NCBI RefSeq assembly: GCF_002803095.1
Contig: NZ_PGLR01000016.1
Span: forward strand, 1 to 64,000
Direction of reading: 5' to 3'
Source: Pseudomonas sp. ZH-FAD
GTDB taxonomy: Bacteria > Pseudomonadota > Gammaproteobacteria > Pseudomonadales > Pseudomonadaceae
DNA length: 64,000 nucleotides
In this document: positions 26,336-35,546 of the stretch, one piece after another
Position numbering within the stretch: position 1 is the stretch's first letter
Layout: every line of letters begins with the position of its first letter
Notes under the pieces: model-generated
Told to the model about the DNA's origin: nothing
Seen by the model: only the letters and a program-made list of their open reading frames with translations
Databases searched by the model: none
Program-made: the position numbers and the translations under genes

Positions 26336-26399
26336 CGTAGCCCGGATGAAATCCGGGGTCTTCTGCTGCTGGTTTCCCCGGATTTCATCCGGGCTACGG
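26336..26399. repeat. CCCGGAT REP-like palindrome pair
   Basis: GTAGCCCGGATGAAATCCGGG faces CCCCGGATTTCATCCGGGCTACG, a complete inverted pair. It is followed at about 26428-26482 by two GTGCGC...GCGCACC palindromes. Same families as 46472-46535 and 48388-48445. Confidence 0.85.
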
Positions 26400-26504
26400 T
26401 TGCATCCGATCTGGCGCTGGGTGGGGGCGGTGCGCGCGGCGCACCCTACACGATTACCCCGTAGGGTGCGCTGTGCGCACCACGTCACGCTGCGACACCA
26501 GCGC

Positions 26505-27746
26505 TCAGGCCGCCTTGCTCGGCGACGCATCCTCGAAGCGATTCACCTTGCGCAGGCTCTTGAAGCCGAGCATCCAGCCGCCGGTCACCGCCAGGGTGCA
26601 GGCGCAGCCGATCAGCGCCGCCGGCACCACGCCGAACCAGGCGGCGCTGGTACCGGCGCGAAATTCGCCGAGCTCGTTGGAAGAGCCGATGAACAGCATG
26701 TTCACCGCGTTGACCCGGCCGCGCATGGCGTCCGGGGTGGAGAACTGCACCAGTGAGGAACGAATGTACATGCTCACCATATCCGCGCCGCCGGCCACCA
26801 CCAGCGCGGCGAAGGACAGCCAGAACAGGCTGGACAGCGCAAACACCAGGTTGGCCACGCCGAACAGCGCCACCGCGCCGAACATCACCAGGCCGACATG
26901 GCGGTTGAACGGCTTCATGCTCAGGTACAAACCGACCGACACTTCGCCGATGGCCATGGCGCTGCGCAGCAGGCCGAGCCCCGTCGGCCCGACTTCCAGC
27001 ACTTCCTGGGCGTAGATCGGCAGCAGCGCGATCACGCCTCCAAGCAGCACGGCGAACAGGTCCAGCGAGATGGTGCCGAGGATGATCGGCCGCGTGCGGA
27101 TGAAGTGGATGCCCGCGGTAAAACGCGCCCACGCGGTGGCTTCCAGCGCCTGCATCTTTTCCGCGTAGCGCACCGGTACCAGCGGCAGCAGTGCGGAGCC
27201 AGCAAGGAAGCAGGCAAGGCACACCGAATAGGTCAGCCCGCCACCGCCGATGGCATACAGGCCGCCGCCGATCACCGGGCCGGAAATGGTCGCGCCACGC
27301 ATGATCATGCTGTTGGCGGCGATGGCCGCGGCCAGGCGCTCGCGCGGCACGATCTGCGGCAGCAGACTGGACAACGCCGGCCCGGTGAAGGCGCGGCCAC
27401 AGCCGTAGAGCACCAGCACCGCGTAGTACCAACTGACGGCCGCTTCGCTCAGCGACAACCACAGCAGCGCCGCCGCACACAGGCCTTCGACCAGCCAGCT
27501 GAGCATGAGAATGAGCTTGCGGTCGTAGCGGTCGATGAGGTCGCCGGCTGGCATCAGCAGCACCAGCATGGGGATGAACTGCGCCAGGCCGACATAGGCC
27601 AGTGACAGCGGGTCGCGCGTCAGGTCGTAGACCTGCCAGGCCACCACGATGGCCTGGATCTGTACGGCGAACACCACCACGATGCGAGCGATGAGAAACG
27701 GCAGGAAACCGGGAAGTCGGTAGACGGAAACAGGGGCAGCGGACAC
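26505..27746 (-). CDS. MFS transporter (EntS-like exporter)
   Basis: The 413-aa protein has twelve predicted membrane segments and the loop 2-3 motif GDLIDRYDRKLILM typical of the major facilitator superfamily. Overall pattern (WQVYDLTRDPLSLAYVGLAQFIP) matches the DHA3/EntS-like exporter branch. The substrate is not evident, and no siderophore genes are nearby. It is flanked on both sides by palindromic repeats and appears monocistronic. Confidence 0.88.
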   Translation of the reverse strand: MSAAPVSVYRLPGFLPFLIARIVVVFAVQIQAIVVAWQVYDLTRDPLSLAYVGLAQFIPMLVLLMPAGDLIDRYDRKLILMLSWLVEGLCAAALLWLSLSEAAVSWYYAVLVLYGCGRAFTGPALSSLLPQIVPRERLAAAIAANSMIMRGATISGPVIGGGLYAIGGGGLTYSVCLACFLAGSALLPLVPVRYAEKMQALEATAWARFTAGIHFIRTRPIILGTISLDLFAVLLGGVIALLPIYAQEVLEVGPTGLGLLRSAMAIGEVSVGLYLSMKPFNRHVGLVMFGAVALFGVANLVFALSSLFWLSFAALVVAGGADMVSMYIRSSLVQFSTPDAMRGRVNAVNMLFIGSSNELGEFRAGTSAAWFGVVPAALIGCACTLAVTGGWMLGFKSLRKVNRFEDASPSKAA

Positions 27747-27933
27747 GGCGAAAATCTCGAGGCAGAACCGGCCAATGCCGGACGAGGTAAGCCGGCCAAT
27801 CTACGGGAAAGCTCCGCCACGGGGCAAACCCAGGAACAGGCTGTTGCGCAGATCGCGCCCTGGACCGCGCGGTGGCGTCAGACACACGAGCGCCTTACTG
27901 GACAACGCCGGGTGCCGCGCCTGGTTCGGTCAC

Positions 27934-28025
27934 TGTAGGAGCGCCGCCCCGGCGCGAAGACGCATGCGGCCGTATCGCAATATCGAGTTGCCGGTTCCAT
28001 TCGCCGCGGGGCGCGGCTCCCACAG
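27934..28025. repeat. TGTAGGAGCG / CGGCTCCCACA REP pair
   Basis: TGTAGGAGCGCCGCCCCGGCG faces CGCCGCGGGGCGCGGCTCCCACA, a typical Pseudomonas REP inverted pair, in the 332-base spacer between the MFS gene and the small gene at 28079. The rest of that spacer (27747-27933) shows no gene. Confidence 0.75.
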
Positions 28026-28078
28026 ATGTTGGCGACGCGGGCGGATGCGGGAGGGCACTCCTCCCGCCAATATCCAGG

Positions 28079-28363
28079 CTAGACGAATGCCTGGTCGCCG
28101 AAACCACGCGGCAGACGCTGCGGGCCTGGCAAGGCAGCCAGACGCGCCTCCCAGGAAGTGCGCCAGTCGTTGACGGCGCGGGCAGCCTTCTCGCGGCGGG
28201 CGGCACGGCGCGCGGCATTGCGTGAATTACGTCGAGCTTCGGTGAACACTTCAGTCTTGCGGCAATTGCGGCATTTGACCTTGGCCAATTCGGTGGTAGC
28301 GGGCAGCTTTTCACCATGAGAGCCACAAGCGAGGTGGCCAGAGACTTTGTAGTGCGTAACCAT
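28079..28363 (-). CDS. Small hypothetical protein with two Cys pairs
   Basis: A 94-aa protein whose N-terminal half has LACGS and a CRNC knuckle (VKCRNCRKTEVF), suggesting a small zinc-binding domain. The middle is strongly basic (RRNSRNAARRAARREKAAR), as in nucleic-acid-binding proteins. GAGATAAC precedes the start. It is divergent from the methyltransferase gene. The pattern is familiar from uncharacterised Pseudomonas proteins but no function is known to me. Confidence 0.7.
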   Translation of the reverse strand: MVTHYKVSGHLACGSHGEKLPATTELAKVKCRNCRKTEVFTEARRNSRNAARRAARREKAARAVNDWRTSWEARLAALPGPQRLPRGFGDQAFV

Positions 28364-28538
28364 CGCGTTATCTCCTTGATTGTGGGCACCCGGCTGCAGA
28401 CAGCCGGTCTACACCCCTCAAGAAATGGGACTTTGCAAGCGGTACGCAGGTTCATTGGCTACCGACCAAGGACCGCGTCGCCTCTGGCCGTGCGCCCCGC
28501 CAAAGGGTTTTAATGCGCTCTTTTACCGGAACCTCACC

Positions 28539-29168
28539 ATGCCCCTGAGCCCCGATGAACTCGCGCAGATCAGCGCCCTCACCCTGGCCCATTACCAGAG
28601 CAGCGCCGAGGATTTTCGCGAGGGCACGCGCGACCATGACGTGAGCCAGAACATCGCCGCGCTGCTGCGCCATATCGAGGGCGAGAAGCCCTGGCGCATC
28701 CTCGATTTCGGCTGTGGGCCGGGGCGGGATCTGCGTACGTTCAGCGGCCTCGGCCATACCGCCGTCGGCCTCGATGGCTGCGCCGAGTTCGTCGCCATGG
28801 CGCGTGCCGATAGCGGCTGCGAGGTGTGGCAGCAGAGCTTTCTCGAACTGGACCTGCCGGCTGGACATTTCGACGGTATCTTCGCCAACGCCAGCCTGTT
28901 CCATGTGCCCGATCAGGAGCTGCCGCGCGTGCTCGGCGAGCTGCATGCGGCGCTCAAGGCCGGCGGCGTGCTGTTCAGCTCCAACCCGCGCGGCGAGAAT
29001 CAGGAAGGCTGGAACGGCCCGCGCTACGGCAGCTACCACGACCTCGAACGCTGGCGCGCGCGGCTCACGGCGGCCGGTTTCGTCGAGCTGGAGCACTACT
29101 ACCGCCCCGCCGGCCTGCCACGCGACCAGCAACCCTGGCTGGCCAGCGTATGGCGACGAGTCGCTTAG
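28539..29168 (+). CDS. Class I SAM-dependent methyltransferase
   Basis: The 209-aa protein has the SAM-binding motif I ILDFGCGPGRDLRTF, motif II GLDGCAEFVAMA, the acidic FDGIFANASLFHVP post-II region and a LHAALKAGGVLFSSNPRG motif. This is the Methyltransf_11 pattern. The start at MPLSPDEL was chosen because upstream in-frame codons have no ribosome site and no family similarity. The methyl acceptor cannot be inferred. Confidence 0.88.
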   Translation: MPLSPDELAQISALTLAHYQSSAEDFREGTRDHDVSQNIAALLRHIEGEKPWRILDFGCGPGRDLRTFSGLGHTAVGLDGCAEFVAMARADSGCEVWQQSFLELDLPAGHFDGIFANASLFHVPDQELPRVLGELHAALKAGGVLFSSNPRGENQEGWNGPRYGSYHDLERWRARLTAAGFVELEHYYRPAGLPRDQQPWLASVWRRVA

Positions 29169-29193
29169 CTCACCACCACAGGCATGCGTCGCC

Positions 29194-29499
29194 CTAGTCG
29201 AATACGGGCCGGAAAAAGCTGCGCTCGTAGCTGAGGATGCAACGTGTCTCTTCGGCGTAGCGAAAGGCCGCCTGACACTCGGCGTCGGCGAAGGAATCCT
29301 GACGATAGCGTTCGTATTCGGCCAGGCTGGGGAAGCTGAACAGCGCCAACGCCACGTTATTGGCCCCCTCGGACGGCAGGAAGTAACCGTGGTGCGTGCC
29401 GCCGAAGCGCTCTACCAACGGAATCCACAGCTTCGCGTAGTGCTCGAAATCCTTGAGTTTGTAGGGATCGACGATATAGCGCAGGTAGCAGGTGATCAT
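29194..29499 (-). CDS. NIPSNAP family protein
   Basis: A 101-aa ferredoxin-like alpha/beta-barrel protein beginning MITCYLRYIVDPYKLKDFEHYA with the FGGTHHGYFLPSEGAN motif of the NIPSNAP family. Such small dimeric proteins often accompany catabolic or export genes, and their activity is mostly unknown. It follows the Fsr-like exporter by 29 bases on the same strand and is probably co-transcribed. Confidence 0.87.
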   Translation of the reverse strand: MITCYLRYIVDPYKLKDFEHYAKLWIPLVERFGGTHHGYFLPSEGANNVALALFSFPSLAEYERYRQDSFADAECQAAFRYAEETRCILSYERSFFRPVFD

Positions 29500-29528
29500 G
29501 GCTGTCCTTCCTTGCGAGTGGTAAGCGA

Positions 29529-30746
29529 CTAATGTTTTTTGAGCGACGGCAACAGCGCGGTGAGGATACCCAGCAACGGCAAGAAGGAGCAGATAAGGAA
29601 CACCTCCTCGATACCGTGGATGTCCGCCAGGTAACCGAGTAGCGCCCCGCCGATGCCACCGAAGCCGAACATCAGGCCGAAGAACAGCCCGGCGATCATG
29701 CCGACGTTGCCCGGCATCAGCTCCTGGGCAAAGACCACGATGGCGGAGAATGCCGAAGCCAGGATGAAGCCGATCACCATGCTCAGCACGCCCGTCCAGA
29801 ACAGATCGACGTGTGGCAGCAGCAGGGAGAACGGCGCCACGCCGAGGATGGAGAACCAGATCACCTGCTTGCGCCCGATGCGGTCGCCTATCGGCCCGCC
29901 GAAGAAGGTGCCAGCGGCCACCGCGCCGAGGAACAGGAACAGGTAGAGCTGCGAGCTGGCCACCGACAGGTCGAACCTCTCGATCAGGAAGAAGGTGAAG
30001 TAGCTGGTGAAGCTGGCCATGTAGAAGTACTTGGAGAACACCAGCAGCGCCAGAATCAGCAAGGCGAACTTCACACGCCCTGTTGACAGACCGTGGGTGG
30101 CCACGCCGCCCTGCTTGAGCTTGAACAGCGTCAGGTGGTGGCGATACCAGCGGCTCAGGCCGTACAACACGACGATGGCGAAGGCGGCGAACAGGCCGAA
30201 CCAGGCGACGTTGCCCTGGCCGTAGGGAATGATGATCGCCGCCGCCAGCAGCGGGCCGAAGGCGGTGCCGGCATTGCCGCCGACCTGGAAGGTGGACTGC
30301 GCTAGCCCGTAGCGCCCGCCCGAAGCCAGACGGGCGATGCGCGACGCCTCGGGGTGGAAGGTCGACGAGCCGACGCCCACCAACGCCGAGGCCAGGAGAA
30401 TCGCCGGGAAGCTGCCGACGAAGGCCAGCATGAGGATGCCGACCAGGGTGCACAACGAGCCGGCGGGCAGCAGCCAGGGCTTGGGATGGCGGTCGGTGTG
30501 GTAGCCCACCCAGGGCTGCAGCAGCGAGGCGGTGAGCTGGAAGGTCAGGGTGATCAGGCCGATCTGGGCGAAGCTCAGGCCGTAGTTGAGCTTGAGCATC
30601 GGGTAGATGGCGGGCAACACCGCCTGGATCAGGTCGTTGATCAGGTGCGCCAGGGCGCAGGCGCCGATCACGCGCATCACCAGAGGGCTGGCCTGACTGA
30701 CGGGCGAGGCGCCGGCCAGGGTCGTAGCGGCAGGACTGCTGGACAT
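29529..30746 (-). CDS. MFS transporter, fosmidomycin-resistance (Fsr) type
   Basis: The 405-aa protein has twelve membrane segments and N-terminal ALAHLINDLIQAVLPAIYPMLK, the signature of the Fsr branch of the major facilitator superfamily. GYHTDRHPKPWLLPAG fills the loop 2-3 motif. E. coli Fsr exports fosmidomycin; the true substrate here is unknown. It is divergent from an AraC regulator, the usual sign of local control. Confidence 0.9.
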   Translation of the reverse strand: MSSSPAATTLAGASPVSQASPLVMRVIGACALAHLINDLIQAVLPAIYPMLKLNYGLSFAQIGLITLTFQLTASLLQPWVGYHTDRHPKPWLLPAGSLCTLVGILMLAFVGSFPAILLASALVGVGSSTFHPEASRIARLASGGRYGLAQSTFQVGGNAGTAFGPLLAAAIIIPYGQGNVAWFGLFAAFAIVVLYGLSRWYRHHLTLFKLKQGGVATHGLSTGRVKFALLILALLVFSKYFYMASFTSYFTFFLIERFDLSVASSQLYLFLFLGAVAAGTFFGGPIGDRIGRKQVIWFSILGVAPFSLLLPHVDLFWTGVLSMVIGFILASAFSAIVVFAQELMPGNVGMIAGLFFGLMFGFGGIGGALLGYLADIHGIEEVFLICSFLPLLGILTALLPSLKKH

Positions 30747-30850
30747 GCTTGAAGCTTCCGGACGAGGTGAGGGACGGCGCTATGCTAGGCTGCGCCTAAT
30801 CGCCTGTCTCACGAAGACAGGGCAGCAACCCTCGCAAAAAAGGCATCTTC

Positions 30851-31624
30851 ATGCGCTTAGCTGACAAGCTGCTGGCCGAGATCGACGCTTCCCCCTGGAT
30901 GGTCAGCAGCAGCGCCACCGATTACCCGCTCAACGCCGTCATCGAGCCGCACTCGCACCGCAACAAGCACCAGCTGATCTATGCGATTTCCGGGGTGATG
31001 GTGGTGACCTCGGCGCTGAACCAGTGGACGGTGCCACCGAGCCGCGGCATCTGGATGCCCTGCGGCCAGGTGCACGCGATCCGCTGCATCGGCAGCGTGC
31101 GAATGCGCAGCGTCTTCGTGCGCCCTGACAGCCTGGCGGACATGCCCGCCGAGTGCCGCGCCGTGGCCATCTCGCCGCTGCTCAGTGAACTGATCCGCGC
31201 CGCCGTGACGATCACCCAGCCCTACGCCGACGATTCGCGCGAAGCACGGGTGATGCGCCTGATCCTCGATGAACTGCGCATCCTGCCGACCCTGCCGCTG
31301 CACCTGCCGCAACCGGCCGAGCCGCGCATCCAGGCGATCTGTTCAACGCTGCAGGACAACCCCGGCGACGCCTCCACCCTGGCCGACTGGAGCACTCGCC
31401 TTTGCCTGGACGAGAAGACCATCCAGCGCCTGTTCCAGAAAGGCACCGGCATGACCTTCGGCCAGTGGCGCCAGCAGGCGCGCCTGTTGCTGGCGCTGGA
31501 GCGCATCGCCTTGGGCGAGAAGATCATCGACATCGCCGGGGAGCTGGGCTACGACAGCCCCAGCGCCTTCGCCACCATGTTCAAGAAGCAGTTCGGCACC
31601 ACGCCCAGCCAGTTCTTCAAGTAA
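30851..31624 (+). CDS. AraC family transcriptional regulator (NimR-like)
   Basis: The 257-aa protein has an N-terminal cupin domain (PHSHRNKHQLIYAISGVMVV) and a C-terminal double helix-turn-helix (LADWSTRLCLDEKTIQRLFQK; GELGYDSPSAFATMFKKQFGTTPSQFFK). Architecture matches NimR-type regulators that control a divergent MFS exporter. It faces the Fsr-like gene across 104 bases that contain a CCTGTCTCACGAAGACAGG hairpin (about 30802-30822). Confidence 0.9.
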   Translation: MRLADKLLAEIDASPWMVSSSATDYPLNAVIEPHSHRNKHQLIYAISGVMVVTSALNQWTVPPSRGIWMPCGQVHAIRCIGSVRMRSVFVRPDSLADMPAECRAVAISPLLSELIRAAVTITQPYADDSREARVMRLILDELRILPTLPLHLPQPAEPRIQAICSTLQDNPGDASTLADWSTRLCLDEKTIQRLFQKGTGMTFGQWRQQARLLLALERIALGEKIIDIAGELGYDSPSAFATMFKKQFGTTPSQFFK

Positions 31625-31639
31625 GCCGAGCCAAATAAC

Positions 31640-32785
31640 TCAAGGCTTCATGCGCAGGATGTCAGGGGTTATGCCCTGTATATCCGTCTGCCCACAGAAC
31701 GCCATGGACAGGTCGAGCTCTTCCCGGATGATGTGCAAGGCCTTGCTGACCCCCTGCTCGCCAAGAGCTCCCAGCCCATAGAGCATGGCTCGCCCGATAT
31801 AGGTGCCTTTGGCCCCCTGCGCGATGGCTTTGAGCACGTCCTGGCCTGAGCGGATACCACTATCGAAGTGCACCTCCGTCTGCCCACCCACAGCATCGAC
31901 GATCTCCGGCAGAGTCGTGATGGATGAGGACGCGCCGTCCAGCTGACGCCCGCCGTGATTGGATACGACCACGGCATCGGCACCGCAGCTCACCGCCAGG
32001 CGCGCGTCATCGGGGTGCTGAATGCCTTTGATGATGAGCTTGCCCTGCCAGCGTTTACGTATCCATTCGATGTCCTGCCAGGAGAGGGTCGGGTCGAATT
32101 GCTCGCGAGTCCACTCCACCAACGACTGGATGTTATCAACACCCTTGGCATGGCCAACGATATTGCCGAACTGGCGATGCTGCGTACCCAACATGCCTAA
32201 ACACCAGCGTGGTTTGCTGAGCATGTTGACGATATTGCGCAGGGTCGGTTTGGGCGGCATGGACAGGCCATTTTTCTTGTCCTTGTGCCGCTGGCCGAAG
32301 ACCTGCAGATCCATCGTCACCACAAGCGCCGAACAGTTGGCGGCCTCGGCCCGAGCGATGAGGCTGTCGACGAACGAGCGATCACGCATGACGTAGAGCT
32401 GAAACCAGAACGGGTGATGTCCGGTCGCCTCGGCCACCGCTTCAAGCGAGCAAATGCTCATGGTGGACAGGGTGAAGGGAATGCCGAACTGCTTGGCCGC
32501 TCGCGCGGCGAGAATCTCGCCATCGGCATGCTGCATACCGGTCAAACCCGTTGGCGCGATGGCCACCGGCATGCTGACAGGTACGCCGACCATGGTGCTG
32601 GCGGTATCGCGATGGGTGATATCGCAGGCAACCCGCTGGCGGAATTCGATACGCTGAAAGTCCGCCTCGTTGGCCCGGTAGGTGTACTCGCTCCACGAGC
32701 CGCCATCGACGTAATCGTAAAACATGCGCGGCACCCGTTTTCTCGCCAGGCGGCGCATATCTTCTATGCAGGTTATTTCAGCCAT
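31640..32785 (-). CDS. FMN-dependent alpha-hydroxy acid oxidase/dehydrogenase (LldD-like)
   Basis: This 381-aa TIM-barrel flavoenzyme oxidises a 2-hydroxy acid to the 2-keto acid. It has the early RMFYDYVDGGS tyrosine and PVAIAPTGLTGM. The substrate-binding QLYVMRD and the catalytic His-Arg in VVSNHGGRQLDG are followed by FDSGIRSGQDVLKAIAQGA. The length fits lactate/mandelate dehydrogenases, but the substrate is not determined. It ends the catabolic island and is separated from the monooxygenase by 88 bases. Confidence 0.9.
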   Translation of the reverse strand: MAEITCIEDMRRLARKRVPRMFYDYVDGGSWSEYTYRANEADFQRIEFRQRVACDITHRDTASTMVGVPVSMPVAIAPTGLTGMQHADGEILAARAAKQFGIPFTLSTMSICSLEAVAEATGHHPFWFQLYVMRDRSFVDSLIARAEAANCSALVVTMDLQVFGQRHKDKKNGLSMPPKPTLRNIVNMLSKPRWCLGMLGTQHRQFGNIVGHAKGVDNIQSLVEWTREQFDPTLSWQDIEWIRKRWQGKLIIKGIQHPDDARLAVSCGADAVVVSNHGGRQLDGASSSITTLPEIVDAVGGQTEVHFDSGIRSGQDVLKAIAQGAKGTYIGRAMLYGLGALGEQGVSKALHIIREELDLSMAFCGQTDIQGITPDILRMKP

Positions 32786-32873
32786 GACATGCCAGCATGT
32801 TTATATCGCGTGCAATTGAAACTGCCGAAATCAGTAACTTCGGCAGTGCGCAAGATAGATCAATTACGCTTTA

Positions 32874-34124
32874 TCAGGCTTTGTCGTAAGCCATATAAGC
32901 GTTTTGCAGGACAATATGGTCGGCAATGTACTTGGCGTCATGCCACACACCATAAATGAAGGACGAGGCGCGATTGACCAAGTTCGGCAAGCCGACAAAG
33001 TAAATGCCACTTTCTGCCGAAATACCGCGTTTATGGAACGGCATGCCCTTGTCGTCGAAGGCGTTGACTTTCAGCCAACTGAAATCGAACTTGAAACCCG
33101 TCGCCCAGATGATGGTGGTGATCCCGGCCTGCTCCAGATCCAGCTGGAGAATCGGATTCTTGATGCACTCGGGGTCTTCGAGCAGAGTCCAGGCCTCTGG
33201 CTCAGGAGGGAATGGCAGGCCATTCTGCTCGATGTAGGCATCGGCCTCGCGCAGTACATCGAAATAAGCCTGGTCGCCATCGGCGATGTTCTTCGCCAAG
33301 CCTTCTTCGAACGCCACGACACCGTCGTTCCAGGCCTTGGTCAGACCGACCAGAGTGATACCGGAATGCGCCAGGCGGCGGAAGTCCACGGTCTTGCCAC
33401 CGTCGTAGCCGCTGACAGCGAAGGCGACATGCTCTTTCTTCGGACGGATCTTGACCTCATCCCACAGGCCCAGCGCCCCCAGCCACCAGCAATAGTCACG
33501 GCTGCGGTAGGAACGCGGTGGACGGTAATGCTCACCAACCGAGAGATAGACACGCTTGCCTGCACGCTGCAGCTCTTCGGCAATCTGCGAGCCCGAGGCA
33601 CCGGCACCGACGACCAGCACAGCGCCATCAGCCAACTGCCCGGGATTCTTGTACTGCGATGAGTGCAACTGCTGAACCTTGGCGCTCTGCGGCACGATCT
33701 GCGGGAAAGTGGGCTTCTGGAACGGGCCGGTTGCCGCCACCACATTGGCCGCCTCGATCACGCCTTCCGAGGTAGTGACCTTGAAGCCGGGACGCGCCAC
33801 CAGGCGCTCCACCTGCAGCACTTCCACCCCCGTACGGATCGGGGCCTTGAGCATCGCGGCATAATCCTCGAAGTATTTCGCCATGCGCTCTTTCGGCGGG
33901 AAGGCTTCAGGCGAGATATTGTCGAATTGCATGCCAGGAAAACGGTCATGCCAGGCCGGACCATTGGCCACCAGGGAATCCCAGCGCTCCGAGCGCCAGC
34001 GCTCGGCAATGCGGCTGCGCTCCAGCACGACATGGGGCACATCCATCAGTGAGAGATGTTCACTCATGGCAATACCGGCCTGGCCGGCACCGATCACCAA
34101 CGTGTTGATTTTTTCAACTGACAT
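32874..34124 (-). CDS. FAD/NAD(P)-dependent flavin-containing monooxygenase
   Basis: The 416-aa protein has two dinucleotide-binding motifs: GAGQAG at residues 12-17 for FAD and VVGAGASGSQIAEEL in the middle for NADPH. The pattern RIAERWRSERWDSLVANGPAWHDRFPG fits the CzcO/FMO superfamily, enzymes that oxygenate N, S or ketone groups. AGGAAAT precedes the start. It belongs to the catabolic island with the LldD-like enzyme; the substrate is unknown. Confidence 0.88.
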   Translation of the reverse strand: MSVEKINTLVIGAGQAGIAMSEHLSLMDVPHVVLERSRIAERWRSERWDSLVANGPAWHDRFPGMQFDNISPEAFPPKERMAKYFEDYAAMLKAPIRTGVEVLQVERLVARPGFKVTTSEGVIEAANVVAATGPFQKPTFPQIVPQSAKVQQLHSSQYKNPGQLADGAVLVVGAGASGSQIAEELQRAGKRVYLSVGEHYRPPRSYRSRDYCWWLGALGLWDEVKIRPKKEHVAFAVSGYDGGKTVDFRRLAHSGITLVGLTKAWNDGVVAFEEGLAKNIADGDQAYFDVLREADAYIEQNGLPFPPEPEAWTLLEDPECIKNPILQLDLEQAGITTIIWATGFKFDFSWLKVNAFDDKGMPFHKRGISAESGIYFVGLPNLVNRASSFIYGVWHDAKYIADHIVLQNAYMAYDKA

Positions 34125-34397
34125 TTGCGAATTTCCTAAAGGGCGTCGAGCCTGTTAAGTGTTGTTGGCGTCTGCCGCCAGCAGTAGGTCGAAGAAGTAC
34201 AGGCGCCCCATACAAAGCATTCAACGACCGTAATAAGTCTGCGTAAATCTGTAACTTTTGAGAATCACGCTTTTTGAATTCAACGCTTCAGAAAAAATGA
34301 AGCGCACCACTAAACTCACCCACCCTTATTGCTCGACTTTATTTATTTCAGGCAGCCGAACGGGTCATAGCCAAGTTCAACTTCAGCGCCGTTTGAA

Positions 34398-35546
34398 TCA
34401 CACGCGAAACATAGCGGTCAGCCGTTCGAGCATGGCGTCGCATGCCTCAAGTTGCGTGGCATGGATAAACTCATCGGGTTTATGTCCCTGATCCATACTG
34501 CCTGGGCCACAGACCACGGTGGCGATGCCAATGCTGTCGAACAGCCCACCTTCTGTACCGAAGGCAACCGTGGTGAAGTCGTCCGAACCACAGATGTCTG
34601 CGATCAGCCGCGCCGCGTCACTCTGCGCATCCGTGGTGAGGCCCGGATAGGCGGAGAGCTCGGCAAAGCGAATGTCGCTGTCTGCCGCCACCGCACGCAT
34701 TCTTGGCAGCACTTCCTGCTGCGCATAGCGCTGCAACTGCTGCGCTACAACCTGTGGATCGGTGTCCGGCAGTGCGCGCACCTCGAAGTCGAAGCGACAC
34801 TCCGCTGGCACGATGTTCAACGCCTTGCCACCGCTGATCACGCCTGTCTGCACGGTGCTGAAGGGCGGGTCGAAACGCGAATCGCACAACTCCGGCGCCC
34901 GCAGCTGCTGACCGATACGCCCAAGCTCGCCGATCAGTTCGGCGGCATATTCGATGGCATTGACCCCTTGCGGGGCATAGGCGGAATGGCAGGCCGCACC
35001 GTGCACGTCGCAGCGCATCGCCAACTTGCCCTTGTGACCGAGCACCGGCTGTAACTGGGTCGGCTCGCCGATGATGCACAGCCGCGGCTTGCAGGGCCTT
35101 TCGGCCAGGCGCGCGATCAGGTCACGAACACCCAGGCAACCGACTTCTTCGTCGTAGGACAGCGCAATGTGAATGGGCAGCCGCAGTGGCTGTGCGAGAA
35201 AGCCAGGCACGGCTGCCAACACGCTGGCGATATAACCTTTCATATCCGCTGTACCACGGCCGTAGAGCTTGCCGTCACGCTCGCTCAACTGGAACGGCGG
35301 CACCGACCAGGCCTGACCATCGACCGGCACGACATCGGTATGCCCGGACAACACGATGCCGGGTACATCCTCCGGGCCGATGGTGGCAAAGAGATTGGCC
35401 TTGCTCCGCTCTTCGTTGAAGATCAGCTCGCTGGAAACGTTCAGCTGCGCCAAGTAGTCATGCACGAAGGCGATCAGTTGCAGGTTGGATTCACGGCTCG
35501 TGGTGTCGAACGAAACCAGGGTGGCCAGTAGCTCTTTGCTGTTCAT
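34398..35546 (-). CDS. M20 family deacylase (acetylornithine deacetylase ArgE-like)
   Basis: The 382-aa zinc-dependent amidohydrolase has the M20 motifs SGHTDVVPVDGQ (metal His, catalytic Asp), GRGTADMKG (bridging Asp), SYDEEVGCLG (catalytic and metal Glu) and a C-terminal HATQ-type region EFIHATQLE. Family resemblance is to ArgE. Because it is inside a transporter/oxidation operon directly downstream of a DUF1028 gene, it more likely deacylates an imported N-acyl compound than serves arginine synthesis. Confidence 0.9.
   Translation of the reverse strand: MNSKELLATLVSFDTTSRESNLQLIAFVHDYLAQLNVSSELIFNEERSKANLFATIGPEDVPGIVLSGHTDVVPVDGQAWSVPPFQLSERDGKLYGRGTADMKGYIASVLAAVPGFLAQPLRLPIHIALSYDEEVGCLGVRDLIARLAERPCKPRLCIIGEPTQLQPVLGHKGKLAMRCDVHGAACHSAYAPQGVNAIEYAAELIGELGRIGQQLRAPELCDSRFDPPFSTVQTGVISGGKALNIVPAECRFDFEVRALPDTDPQVVAQQLQRYAQQEVLPRMRAVAADSDIRFAELSAYPGLTTDAQSDAARLIADICGSDDFTTVAFGTEGGLFDSIGIATVVCGPGSMDQGHKPDEFIHATQLEACDAMLERLTAMFRV

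Noticed and set aside
34398-35546. Housekeeping argE of arginine biosynthesis
   Set aside because: Pseudomonads usually recycle acetyl groups with ArgJ, and this gene lies in an importer operon next to DUF1028; a catabolic deacylase fits better.
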